From Drosophila persimilis (taxonomy: Eukaryota > Arthropoda > Insecta > Diptera > Drosophilidae): 64,000 nucleotides of DNA. A program made the position numbers and the translations under genes. The stretch is taken from contig NW_020825582.1 in NCBI RefSeq assembly GCF_003286085.1, positions 1 to 64,000 of the forward strand, read 5' to 3'. Below, in pieces: positions 56,136 through 64,000 of this stretch. The stretch's first letter is position 1, and each line of letters starts with the position of its first letter. The notes under the pieces are model-generated. The model worked only from the letters and a program-made list of their open reading frames with translations, was not told the DNA's origin and made no database searches.

Positions 56136-58967
56136 CTAATTACTAGAGAGGTGTGTAAGGATTAGTAATTTAATAAGAGGAAGAGAATTAGTGGAGGATA
56201 TAATATGGTAGAGGGAATTATAGTCCGAGCATAAGACCCTAAACGGTTCATGCAAGGAATAATTCGATCTACAAAGTGGAAGGAACAACGGTATAAAGTT
56301 TCTAGTCAGTCTAATAGGAATCGTGAAGTTTATGCGGCTCAACAGATCAGGGCTGTCTATGTCACCCCTGATCAAGTTGTGCATAAATATCACACCAAGC
56401 ATTTTTCTACGGTTAACTAAGGATGGGAGGTTTACTAATAATAGTCTACTAGAGTAAGATGGGAGTCTTACACCCGCATCCCAGTTAAGGCCCCGCAGAG
56501 CAAAGAGTAAAAAGTTTTTCTGTACTGATTCTATACGGTCCTGGTGTACTTTGTACTGAGGGCACCATACACAGGAGCCGTATTCTAAGATCGGACGAAC
56601 AAGCGAGGTATAGAGAGTCTTTGTTATATAGGGGTCGTCAAATTCCTTTGACCACCTCTTTATAAACCCAAGCACGCCCATGGCCTTATTTACCATGGTA
56701 GAAATGTGTTCGGAAAACTTTAACTTGGGATCTAACATAACACCCAGATCATCCACCAGGGTAATTCTCTCAAGAGAACCCCCAAATAGGGTGTAGGGAG
56801 CCAACAAAGGGTTAGAACGATGAAATGTCATAACTTTGCATTTCGAGGCATTAAGGTGTAACAAGTATGCACAACACCATGACTGAAAGCTATTGAGATC
56901 GGATTGCAAGCGAGAATGAAATGAAATGTCCTTGTACTGGACACAGAGTTTAACATCATCCGCATACATAAGTACTCGAGAGTATGTTATTACTGAAGGC
57001 AAGTCATTAATAAAGAGTGTGAAGAGTAAGGGGCCTAGATGGCTGCCCTGTGGTACTCCCGAAGAAACCTTTACTGGTAAAGAGAGGGAGTTTTTGAAGA
57101 GGACTCTTTGAGACCTAGAACAAAGATAGCTAGAAATCCATCTCAGGAGGTTGGGCGGAAACCCTAAAAGGTCAAGTTTATGTGCTAAAAGGGAATGGTT
57201 TACAGAGTCGAATGCTTTACTAAAGTCGGTGTAAATAACATCCGTCTGTAAGTTACCTTGAAAGCCTTTAATAATGAAAGAGGTAAACTCTAACAAGTTC
57301 GTGGTGGTTGATCGCCGCCTTATAAATCCATGCTGAGTTGGAGATATAAGTGACTTGCAGAGATGTTGCAAGTGCGGAGTTAAAACCTTCTCAAACAATT
57401 TGGGAATAGCGGATAACTTTGCTATACCTCTATAATTTTTTACATCAGACTTACTACCTTTTTTATGGAGAGGAATTATAAACGATTCCTTCCAGATTGG
57501 GGGGAAGCAAGATGAATCAATGGACATGGTGAATAGTTTAAGCAATGGTCCACACAGAGCCTCGGCGCAGTACCTGAGTACACAACCTGGAACCCCGTCT
57601 GGACCCGGTGAAAACACCGGCTTAACTAGTCGAAGATCTTGAAGTAGGGAATACTCATTTAACAAGGGACTGAAAATGCCGTTCGACCTCGGTAATCCGT
57701 ATGGGTACGGTTGACCAGAGTAGCGTTCCTCAGAATAGGTAGTTTGGAAAAACTGGGCAAAAAGATCGGCAATTGCCTGATCATTATTTGCCGACGTATT
57801 ACAAAATGATAGCGAGGATGGGTGTGCGGACGTTCTACGCTTACTGTTTACGAAGCAGTAAAACTGTTTAGGGTCCTGAGAAAAACGTATCCTGCAACGA
57901 GATAGGTAGTTCTTATAGCATTGAGCATTAAGAACTGAAAAGTTTGACCGAGCTATTACATAACGAGAGTGAGAAGTAGGAGAACCCACTTCTTGAAATT
58001 TTGTATAAAGTCTTGATTTTAAGTTTTTTAGACTGGATAACTCTTTGGTAAACCAAGGGGGTTTTCCAGATCTAATCGGACAAGAAAGCGGGACACAAGA
58101 ATCAAAAAATGTGCCAAGAGCATTGTAAAAAATGTTTGTGGCTTTTGTGACATCAGTGCACAAGTACAAAGCGGACCAATCAAAATCCCTAATTAGGTTA
58201 TTAAGCTTCGCAAACTCGGCTTTACGAAAGCAGCGGACACGTTCAGGTAGTCTACTCGACCGATCCAATACAGTTGGTCCTATGTCTAGCGACACCTCGA
58301 AAGTAGGGTGGTAGGCGTCTTCAGGTATAGTGAGCGGAAGGGCTCGGGTTAACAACACTATGGTCGGATCCGATACAAAGCATAGATCAAGCAATCGACC
58401 CAAGGAATTTTTCACATGATTGACTTGAGACAAGGACAGGTCAAGCAAGCCGTCAACAAAGTCATGTCGTGACATGGGCACTAGGATACTAGACTCGTTT
58501 ACCGAAGACCAAACAGTTCCTGGCAAGTTGAAGTCACCAAGAACTATCATACGATCTTTATCAGATAGCGAGGAAGCAACAGCGGTTAAAGCGGACAAGT
58601 GCTGCTCATAAATTGAAATATCCGAAGAAGGTGGGATATACGAGCAAGTAATGAATATAGCGAAAGCGGGAAGAATCAGTTTTACACACAGGAATTCCAG
58701 TTCCTGTTGAACTTGGACTGTGAAGTGTTCTGACGTGAAGTAAGAGTCCACTGCAATTAGAACCCCTCCTGCACGTCGAGACGAACGGTCCTTTCTAAAA
58801 GTTGTGTACCGACCTGCCAAAACCTCGGAACTAAGAATGTCCGGCTTTAACCAGGTTTCAGTAAACACAATAACGTGGGAAGCAAATGCAACACTATCCC
58901 GGAAAAGAATGCTGAGCTTACTACGCAAGCCTCTTACATTCTGATAGGTTACTAAAAGAGAAGTTAG
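56136..58967 (-). CDS. LINE ORF2: endonuclease-reverse transcriptase
   Basis: APE-type endonuclease followed by a reverse transcriptase, needed for target-primed reverse transcription. The N-terminal endonuclease motif YQNVRG lies at about 58928-58946, upstream of the nearest start-like TTG at 58928. The coding frame therefore begins earlier, at least to 58967, and meets the end of ORF1. Numbering from 58928: ETWL at about 24, GDFN at 131-134, AYHPTFEV at about 205 (the final histidine motif, with AY in place of the usual SD), RT PGPDG at about 440, GVPQGSHLGP near 625, YADD at about 655-658. The C-terminal end has the WCPQY...RIESVQ word common in this group. Length of at least 930 aa is normal for CR1/Jockey-group ORF2. 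No internal stop seen. Translation could be by stop-restart or overlap at the ORF1 stop. Confidence 0.88.
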   Translation of the reverse strand, partial: LTSLLVTYQNVRGLRSKLSILFRDSVAFASHVIVFTETWLKPDILSSEVLAGRYTTFRKDRSSRRAGGVLIAVDSYFTSEHFTVQVQQELEFLCVKLILPAFAIFITCSYIPPSSDISIYEQHLSALTAVASSLSDKDRMIVLGDFNLPGTVWSSVNESSILVPMSRHDFVDGLLDLSLSQVNHVKNSLGRLLDLCFVSDPTIVLLTRALPLTIPEDAYHPTFEVSLDIGPTVLDRSSRLPERVRCFRKAEFAKLNNLIRDFDWSALYLCTDVTKATNIFYNALGTFFDSCVPLSCPIRSGKPPWFTKELSSLKNLKSRLYTKFQEVGSPTSHSRYVIARSNFSVLNAQCYKNYLSRCRIRFSQDPKQFYCFVNSKRRTSAHPSSLSFCNTSANNDQAIADLFAQFFQTTYSEERYSGQPYPYGLPRSNGIFSPLLNEYSLLQDLRLVKPVFSPGPDGVPGCVLRYCAEALCGPLLKLFTMSIDSSCFPPIWKESFIIPLHKKGSKSDVKNYRGIAKLSAIPKLFEKVLTPHLQHLCKSLISPTQHGFIRRRSTTTNLLEFTSFIIKGFQGNLQTDVIYTDFSKAFDSVNHSLLAHKLDLLGFPPNLLRWISSYLCSRSQRVLFKNSLSLPVKVSSGVPQGSHLGPLLFTLFINDLPSVITYSRVLMYADDVKLCVQYKDISFHSRLQSDLNSFQSWCCAYLLHLNASKCKVMTFHRSNPLLAPYTLFGGSLERITLVDDLGVMLDPKLKFSEHISTMVNKAMGVLGFIKRWSKEFDDPYITKTLYTSLVRPILEYGSCVWCPQYKVHQDRIESVQKNFLLFALRGLNWDAGVRLPSYSSRLLLVNLPSLVNRRKMLGVIFMHNLIRGDIDSPDLLSRINFTIPIRLTRNFIPLFLPLCRSNYSLHEPFRVLCSDYNSLYHIISSTNSLPLIKLLILTHLSSN

Positions 58968-59972
58968 TTTTTTGCAAAGGTTGGAGCAAGACGGGAAGTT
59001 GAGGAAGAGGAAGTTGAGGTTGAGGGTGGCACGCTGGAAAGATTTGGAAGCGATATGGGGGGCCTATTCTTCTTCTTAGCCTTAAACTCCTTCACCACCA
59101 AATGCTCCGGCCAAAATTTGGTGGAGCAAATGGTGTCAAATTGAGTTGGGGAGATGCTTATCTTAAACGACGCTATCTCCCTGGCATAAGAGAAGTTAAA
59201 TTTCTCCACCTTTAAGCCCACGGCTTTTATTTTGCTTTGAATGAAAGCAGTTACATCATTAGATGTGAGGTCAGGGGCCAGCCGTGAAACAAAAACTTGT
59301 CGTTTTGGTGGGACTCCCACCAGTGGTTTAGTCACCGCAGGTCTAGTACCTGTGGTGGCAATATCCGGGGGTCCGGAACGTCTATTTACTGGTGGGATCG
59401 GGATAGACGGGACAACTAGTGAACTTGCGGACACCACGGACACGGACGCAGCAGACGTACTTGGCTGCACATTCTCCGAGGCGATGAATTCGGCTACCGA
59501 ATCTGCATCGCCAGCAGCTTTCGTTGCCTTTGGAGTGGCAAACGAGATCAACTGCTGTACACTTGGAGTGGTCGGAGTCAATTTTTCGGCGGCGGACGGC
59601 TGAGTGACGGTTGGCACTTGCAGGTCCCGCGGAGTGACCTTTTTGCGCCTCGGAGACTCATTCAGCAGCTTTAAACCGCTAAACTGAGCCTCCATGGCTA
59701 GGAGCCGATCGTACTGGTTTTTAAAACCAACGGTCAGCTCCTTAAAGCCACTCCGCGTCTGCCTCATGAAAGCCACCATGTCTTTCTCCACCGCACGGCA
59801 TGCCTCGCAACTGTAATGCAAGCCATTACGTTTGGCTATGGCATCGCTCACGAGGCCAGAAAATCCCGCGCATTTTGCGTGGACTGTCGCAGAGCCAGCA
59901 GGGGAAATTTGGCTGATCGTGAGTGATCTGCTTCTTGCAGGTTTTTTTAGCGCAGACCACAGCGAATTCCAT
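58964..59972 (-). pseudogene. LINE ORF1 (PHD-type zinc finger, RNA-binding), apparently frameshifted
   Basis: ORF1 nucleic-acid-binding protein. The likely start is the ATG at 59970-59972, which opens a frame with cysteine pairs spaced like a PHD finger (VCAKKTC, then PCWLC). The following H..C, C..C part (HAKCAGFSG, YSCEAC) lies in another frame, so there is one extra base near 59885. The rest is open to the stop at 58964. It has a short coiled-coil-like stretch, a Ser/Thr/Pro-rich linker, then a domain beginning RQVFVSRLAP that resembles the RRM-like part of insect CR1/Jockey ORF1. PHD-bearing ORF1 supports CR1-like. The frameshift would block ORF1 in this copy unless it is a sequencing error. 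Confidence 0.7.
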
Positions 59973-60490
59973 TTTTTTTTATTATTAAAATATTTTATTA
60001 AAATCAAAAAAATTAAAAATTTCCAAAACAAATTGGTATCAGACCAATGTGCCAGACAACGCTCAAAGCGGAATTGGTAAGAAAAAAAGAGAGCAGAGTG
60101 GAGAGCGGTTATAGCGAGAGCTACTAGATAGAGAGCGCTATTGCTCAGAAAGTTGAAAGAGCGAGAGAGAAAGAACAGTTATTGAGGTTGAGGTGATAGC
60201 GAGAGAGTGATAAGACAACAAAAGCTACCAGACGAGAGCGGACTGCAATGCAATACTCACTCACTGCAACAACACAACACAAGCCGACGCCGAAAAATAA
60301 AAAGTTAAATAATATTTTAACACAAATCAAAAGGCATGCACTCGCGTAAAAGAATAGGTTTCCAGATTGTTGTCTGGTTAGAAAGTATATTTAGAATTTA
60401 ATTAGGAAAACTCCGGCTGTTTATTCGAAACAAAAGGAAAAATGCGGAGCGCAAAACAAAAACACGTCTGATCACTACGAAAGAGAACGA

Positions 60491-60526
<36 letters not shown>
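59973..60526 (-). other. LINE 5' UTR and T-run junction
   Basis: Non-coding. GA-rich stretches (60080-60240) and a homopolymer of 36 T at 60493-60528 at the junction with the errantivirus leader. No gene seen. Confidence 0.7.
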
Positions 60527-60532
<6 letters not shown>

Positions 60533-60537
<5 letters not shown>

Positions 60538-60978
60538 TTTGTTTGTTAAATCGCCCTGAGATAAAAAACGTTTTGCACTTTTGTATTGAATCTTCACTTT
60601 TTTATAGGAAGGGTATGCACAAGTTGCTGCGGATGCCTCCATAAGTCGCACTGAAATATAGACACAACCACAACAAGTTTGCTCGGCCCGAGTTCGCTCG
60701 ATCTTCAGTCGGGCCGCAACCTGCTTCGGTCGAGACATGTTGGCTTGGATTTGTTTGAATCGAACACACACGTCCGAACCGTGATTCGCGCTGAATTTTG
60801 GATCGAACCGTGGTGTGTTCGACTCACTGTGTTGGCCGATTTGGTTTTTTTTTTTTTGTATGTTGCGTCCGCCTCGGCCTCGCACTGAATCCCGAATCGA
60901 GCCGCAACTTGGGCATGGATACACTTGTATGTGTATGCAACTACGTATATGTACTACGTGTTTTTGGTGTTTCTTTTT
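60533..60978 (-). other. Errantivirus copy E, leader part with the fourth repeat
   Basis: Resumes after the LINE. Contains the TGCATA core at about 60614-60619. It has several private changes against copies A-D (GATAAAAAACG near 60561, CGAGCCGCAAC near 60898). Confidence 0.75.
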
Positions 60979-62082
60979 ATACCCGATACTCAAAATGAGT
61001 ATTGGGGTATATTAGATTTGTGGTAAAAGTGGATGTGTGTAACGTACAGAAGGAATCGTTTCCGACCCTATAAAGTATATATATTCTTGATCAGCATCAA
61101 TAGCCGAGTCGATTGAGCCCTGTCTGTCTGTCCGTCCGTCCGTCTGTCCGTCTGTCCGTCCCCTTCAGCGCCTAATGCTCAAAGACTATAAGAGCTAGAG
61201 CAACGATGTTTTGGATCCAGACTTCTGTGATATGTCACTGCTCCAAAAATATTTCAAAACTTTGCCCCGCCCACTTCCGCCCCCACAAAGGGCGAAAATC
61301 TGTGGCATCCACAATTTCGCCGATACGAGAAAACTAAAAACGCAGAATCGTAGAAGATGACTATATCTTCTAGAGTGCAAAATCTGAACCAGATCGTATA
61401 ATTATTACAGCCAGAATCACGAAAACAATTTCACTCTTTCTCGCTCTGTCTCACTCTAACACACAGGTTTCATGGTCGGTTTTGCCAATTGCAAAATATG
61501 AGTTCAAGGATCTCAGAACCTATAAAAGCCAGAGCAACCAAATTTGGTATCCACCCTCCTGTGATATCGGACCTTGACCGTTTCCTGTCCAAATTTCGCC
61601 ACACCCCCTTCCGCCCCCGCAAAGGACGAAAATCTGAGGCAACCACAAATCTCAGAGACTATTAAGGCTAGAGTAACCAAATTTGGTGCACACACTCCTT
61701 TAAGATGTCACTATAAAACGTATATCTCAGAATTTCGCCCCACCCCCATCCGCCCCCACAAAGGACGAAAATCTGTTGCATCCACAATATTGCAGATTTG
61801 AGAAAACTAAAAACGCAGAATCATAGATAATGACCATATCTATTAGATTGCTGAATCTGGATCAGATCAGACCATTTTTTTAGCCAAAAGGAACAAATCA
61901 ATTTGCAGTGGCTACGCAGCGCCCGACGTCACGCTCAGACTGATTTTCTGTCTCTCTCGCACGCACTCTTTGTCGTGTCGTTAAATATTAGCGGCGTCTG
62001 CCGGAGGAGAGCCATACTGACTTAGTATCGGGTATAACCTTAGAGTTGCGGTGTCCGCAGCAACTCACAACGTTCCCCCTCG
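60979..62082 (+). mobile_element. Nested DINE-1-like element in copy E (subtype Y)
   Basis: Located in exactly the same T tract as nested element 1 of copy D, with the same five T left and four T right, but its body is subtype Y, like nested element 2 of copy D. Runs from ATACCCGATACTC to CCCCCTCG. Confidence 0.86.
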
Positions 62083-62401
62083 TTTTGTTTTATTTTCTTG
62101 ATGGCACCGTATATCTATATTTCTGTTTCCGATATTCTTTATTTTGTTTTATACACGTATTGTTAACTCCACCACAGCATTCATTTGATCGACTTTTTGC
62201 ATTTTATTTGTGTTATTTTTGTTATGTTTGTGTTAGGGTATTTCATTTTCTTACTTGTTAGGTTTGTACATTTTTATCTGTGTATATTTTGTATTTGGGT
62301 ATTTCTTTTTCTTTTTTTTTTTTTGTCATTTGTTTTTGTCACTTATAACTTACATTAGTAGGATTAAAATGTTCCTCATGGTTCGTTGTTTCGACTGCGC
62401 C
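62083..62401 (-). other. Errantivirus copy E, proximal leader and primer site
   Basis: Colinear with 18069-18380 of copy A. The second DINE site of copy D is empty here (GTTATTTTTGTTATG near 62211). Confidence 0.8.
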
Positions 62402-62897
62402 AGTTACAGGTTCCAGAGAGGAGGTTAGGGTCCTTGCTATAGGTGCTGGAAACTGTTGAAGGGAAAAAGGTGGTTCCCTTAAATGATGAATGCCAATTTG
62501 GAGGTGTTCTCTATGTGATCTATTTACACACTTTTATTGCAGTTTTAAGATAGTCAGAGTGACAATTGTATTCCGGGTGGGATTCTAGAATTGACTGCCT
62601 GTCAGTGGCGATCACTGACTTATGTATGCGGCTCTGCTGCTGGTTCTTCTGCGTCGCTGTCGGCGTAGCTGCAGTTGGGATTCCTAAGAAAATGCTGATG
62701 TTACATTTAAGGTCAGTTTGCTGATTCTTGGCTGGGGTCCATCCGGTTTATATTGTAGACAATGTTGGCTGTGTTGATGGTATATGCTTAGGCGGCATAA
62801 ACATCGTGCTCGTGTCACTTGAGCTGTGGATGTTTATGCTGAGTTGAGTCGTGGTGGTTTAGCGGGGGGCATCTCGAGGGGTGCCGGGACGGTAACT
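62402..62897 (-). repeat. Copy E 5' LTR (496 bp, diverged)
   Basis: Differs from all other LTRs: AAAGGTGGTTCC, GATCTATTTACACACTTTT, and loss of one G in GCCTGTCAG. Followed by CACGCACTC. Confidence 0.88.
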
Positions 62898-63247
62898 CAC
62901 GCACTCTTTGTCGTGTCGTTTAATATTAGCGGCGTCTGCCGGAGGAGAGCCATACTGACTAAGTATCGGGTATAACTGTAGAGTTGCGGTGTCCGCAGCA
63001 ACTCACAGCGTTCCCCCTCGTTTGTAATGTAAAGTGCCTTATTTCTCTGTAACATTATGTAAAATGTCCCAACCATGTTAAGTGTAGTGGTTCAGCTGTT
63101 AAAATAACAGCTTTTAGAAATATTTGTAAATGCGTTAAAATGTAAAAACTGCGAAAACAAATAAAACGAGGGGGAACGTTGTGAGTTGCTGCGGACACCG
63201 CAGCGAGTAAAATAGGACTGATTGGCCACAGTGACCCTCAGCTAATT
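62898..63247 (+). repeat. DINE-1-like satellite unit 22, part after the errantivirus, with tail insert
   Basis: Continues from 53742. Tail insert and inverted arms present. Confidence 0.78.
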
Positions 63248-64000
63248 ATACCCGATACTCAAAATGAGTATTGGGGTATATTAGATTTGTGGTAAAAGTG
63301 GATGTGTGTAACGTCCAGAAGGAATCGTTTCCGACCCCATAAAGTATATATATTCTTGATCAGCATCAATAGCCGAGTCGATTGAGCCATGTCTGTCTGT
63401 CCGTCCGTCCGTCTGTCCGTCTGTCCGTCCGTCCGTCTGTCCGTCTGTCCGTCCCCTTCAGCGCCTAATGCTCAAAGACTATAAGAGCTAGAGCAACGAT
63501 GTTTTGGATCCAGACTTCTGTGATATGTCACTGCTCCAAAAATATTTCAAAACTTTGCCCCGCCCAATTCCGCCCCCACAAAGGGCGAAGATCTGTGGCA
63601 TCCACAATTTTAAAGATACGAGAAAACCAAAAACGCAGAATCGTAGAGACGGACCATATCTTTTAGACTGCAGAATCTGAATTGGATCGTATTATTATTA
63701 TAGCCAGCATCAAGAAAACAATTTCATTTTTTCTCGCCCTGTCTCTCTCTAACACACACGTAGCATAGGCGGCTTTGCTTAGAGTAAAACATTAGCGCCA
63801 GATCTCAGAGACTATAAAAGCTAGAGCAACCAAATTTGGTATCCACACTCCTAATATATCGGACCGAGACGAGTTTGTTTCAAAATTTCGCCCCACCCCC
63901 CTCCGCCCACACAAAGTACGAAAATCTGTTGCATCCACAATATTGCAGATTCGAGAAAACTAAAAACGCAGAATCATAGATAACGACCATATCTATCAGA
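63248..64000 (+). repeat. DINE-1-like satellite unit 23, cut by the window end
   Basis: Short-block unit (block 2/3 fused near 63886) with private changes (CGCCCAATTCC, GGCGAAGATC, GTAGAGACGGACC). Confidence 0.78.

Larger units (their letters stand above)
55840..60526 (-). mobile_element. CR1-like non-LTR retrotransposon (about 4.7 kb, near full length)
   Basis: Two frames on the minus strand, ORF1 (58964-59972) and ORF2 (56136-58967), with a 5' UTR of about 550 bp. Possible target duplication TTAAAT (55834-55839 and 60527-60532), although the right side is blurred by a run of 36 T (60493-60528). There is no poly(A) at the 3' end (left), which fits CR1-like elements. The 3' UTR has two imperfect ATGCAATNACTGCA words near 55852 and 55877. 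Clade inferred from domains. Confidence 0.85.
53743..62897 (-). mobile_element. Errantivirus-like element copy E, with nested CR1-like LINE and DINE unit
   Basis: LTRs at 53743-54239 (497 bp) and 62402-62897 (496 bp, several differences). CACG flanks as in the other copies. Env lost a short stretch near 55178 and the sequence between TTGTTTTTG and the GT repeat near 55256. The leader is split by a LINE (55840-60526) and by a DINE unit (60979-62082). Confidence 0.87.

Noticed and set aside
1-64000. CRISPR array or bacterial system because of regularly spaced repeats
   Set aside because: Repeats are about 1 kb long with LTR elements, LINE and eukaryotic retrotransposons. No short repeat-spacer pattern and no cas genes.

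Overview
The window looks like Drosophila pericentromeric or Y-type heterochromatin, and I see no host gene in it. The evidence is the repeat content. The main repeat matches the Drosophila INE-1/DINE-1 (Helentron-type) family as I remember it, and nested in it are an errantivirus derivative, a BEL/Pao element, a Ty1/copia element and a CR1-like LINE. The species cannot be read from the sequence.

Layout: (1) 1-15430 is a head-to-tail array of DINE-1-like units of about 0.93-1.33 kb. They are joined by a two-base TT or AT spacer and carry a CTGTCCGTCC-type microsatellite and three diverged internal blocks. (2) From 10064 a higher-order repeat of about 9 kb appears: units 10-13 (10064-19227) recur as units 14-17 (19228-34848). 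It contains a partial inverted DINE copy and an LTR element. (3) Five copies (A-E) of one internally deleted errantivirus, all on the minus strand, sit at 15431-18877, 24177-34498, 35850-44257, 45136-50831 and 53743-62897. Each keeps two LTRs of about 497 bp, a tRNA-Ser-like primer site, a leader with TGCATA repeats and the C-terminal part of env, but no gag or pol. All five have the same flanks (target duplication CACG) in the same position of a DINE unit, so they were multiplied with the satellite and are not separate insertions.

(4) Younger elements then hit individual copies. An apparently intact BEL/Pao element (25585-32456, minus strand) is in B. An apparently intact copia-family element (37273-42229, plus strand) is in C. 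Two DINE units are in the leader of D. One DINE unit and a CR1-like LINE (55840-60526, minus strand) are in E.

The long open frames are the BEL polyprotein (about 1715 aa), the copia polyprotein (1309 aa), LINE ORF2 (at least 930 aa) and ORF1 (apparently frameshifted), and the five env remnants. Nearly all other short ORFs are repeats of the satellite in other frames. The relative order of events can be read from the nesting: DINE array, errantivirus insertion, segmental amplification with unequal exchange and conversion, then BEL, copia, LINE and new DINE insertions.
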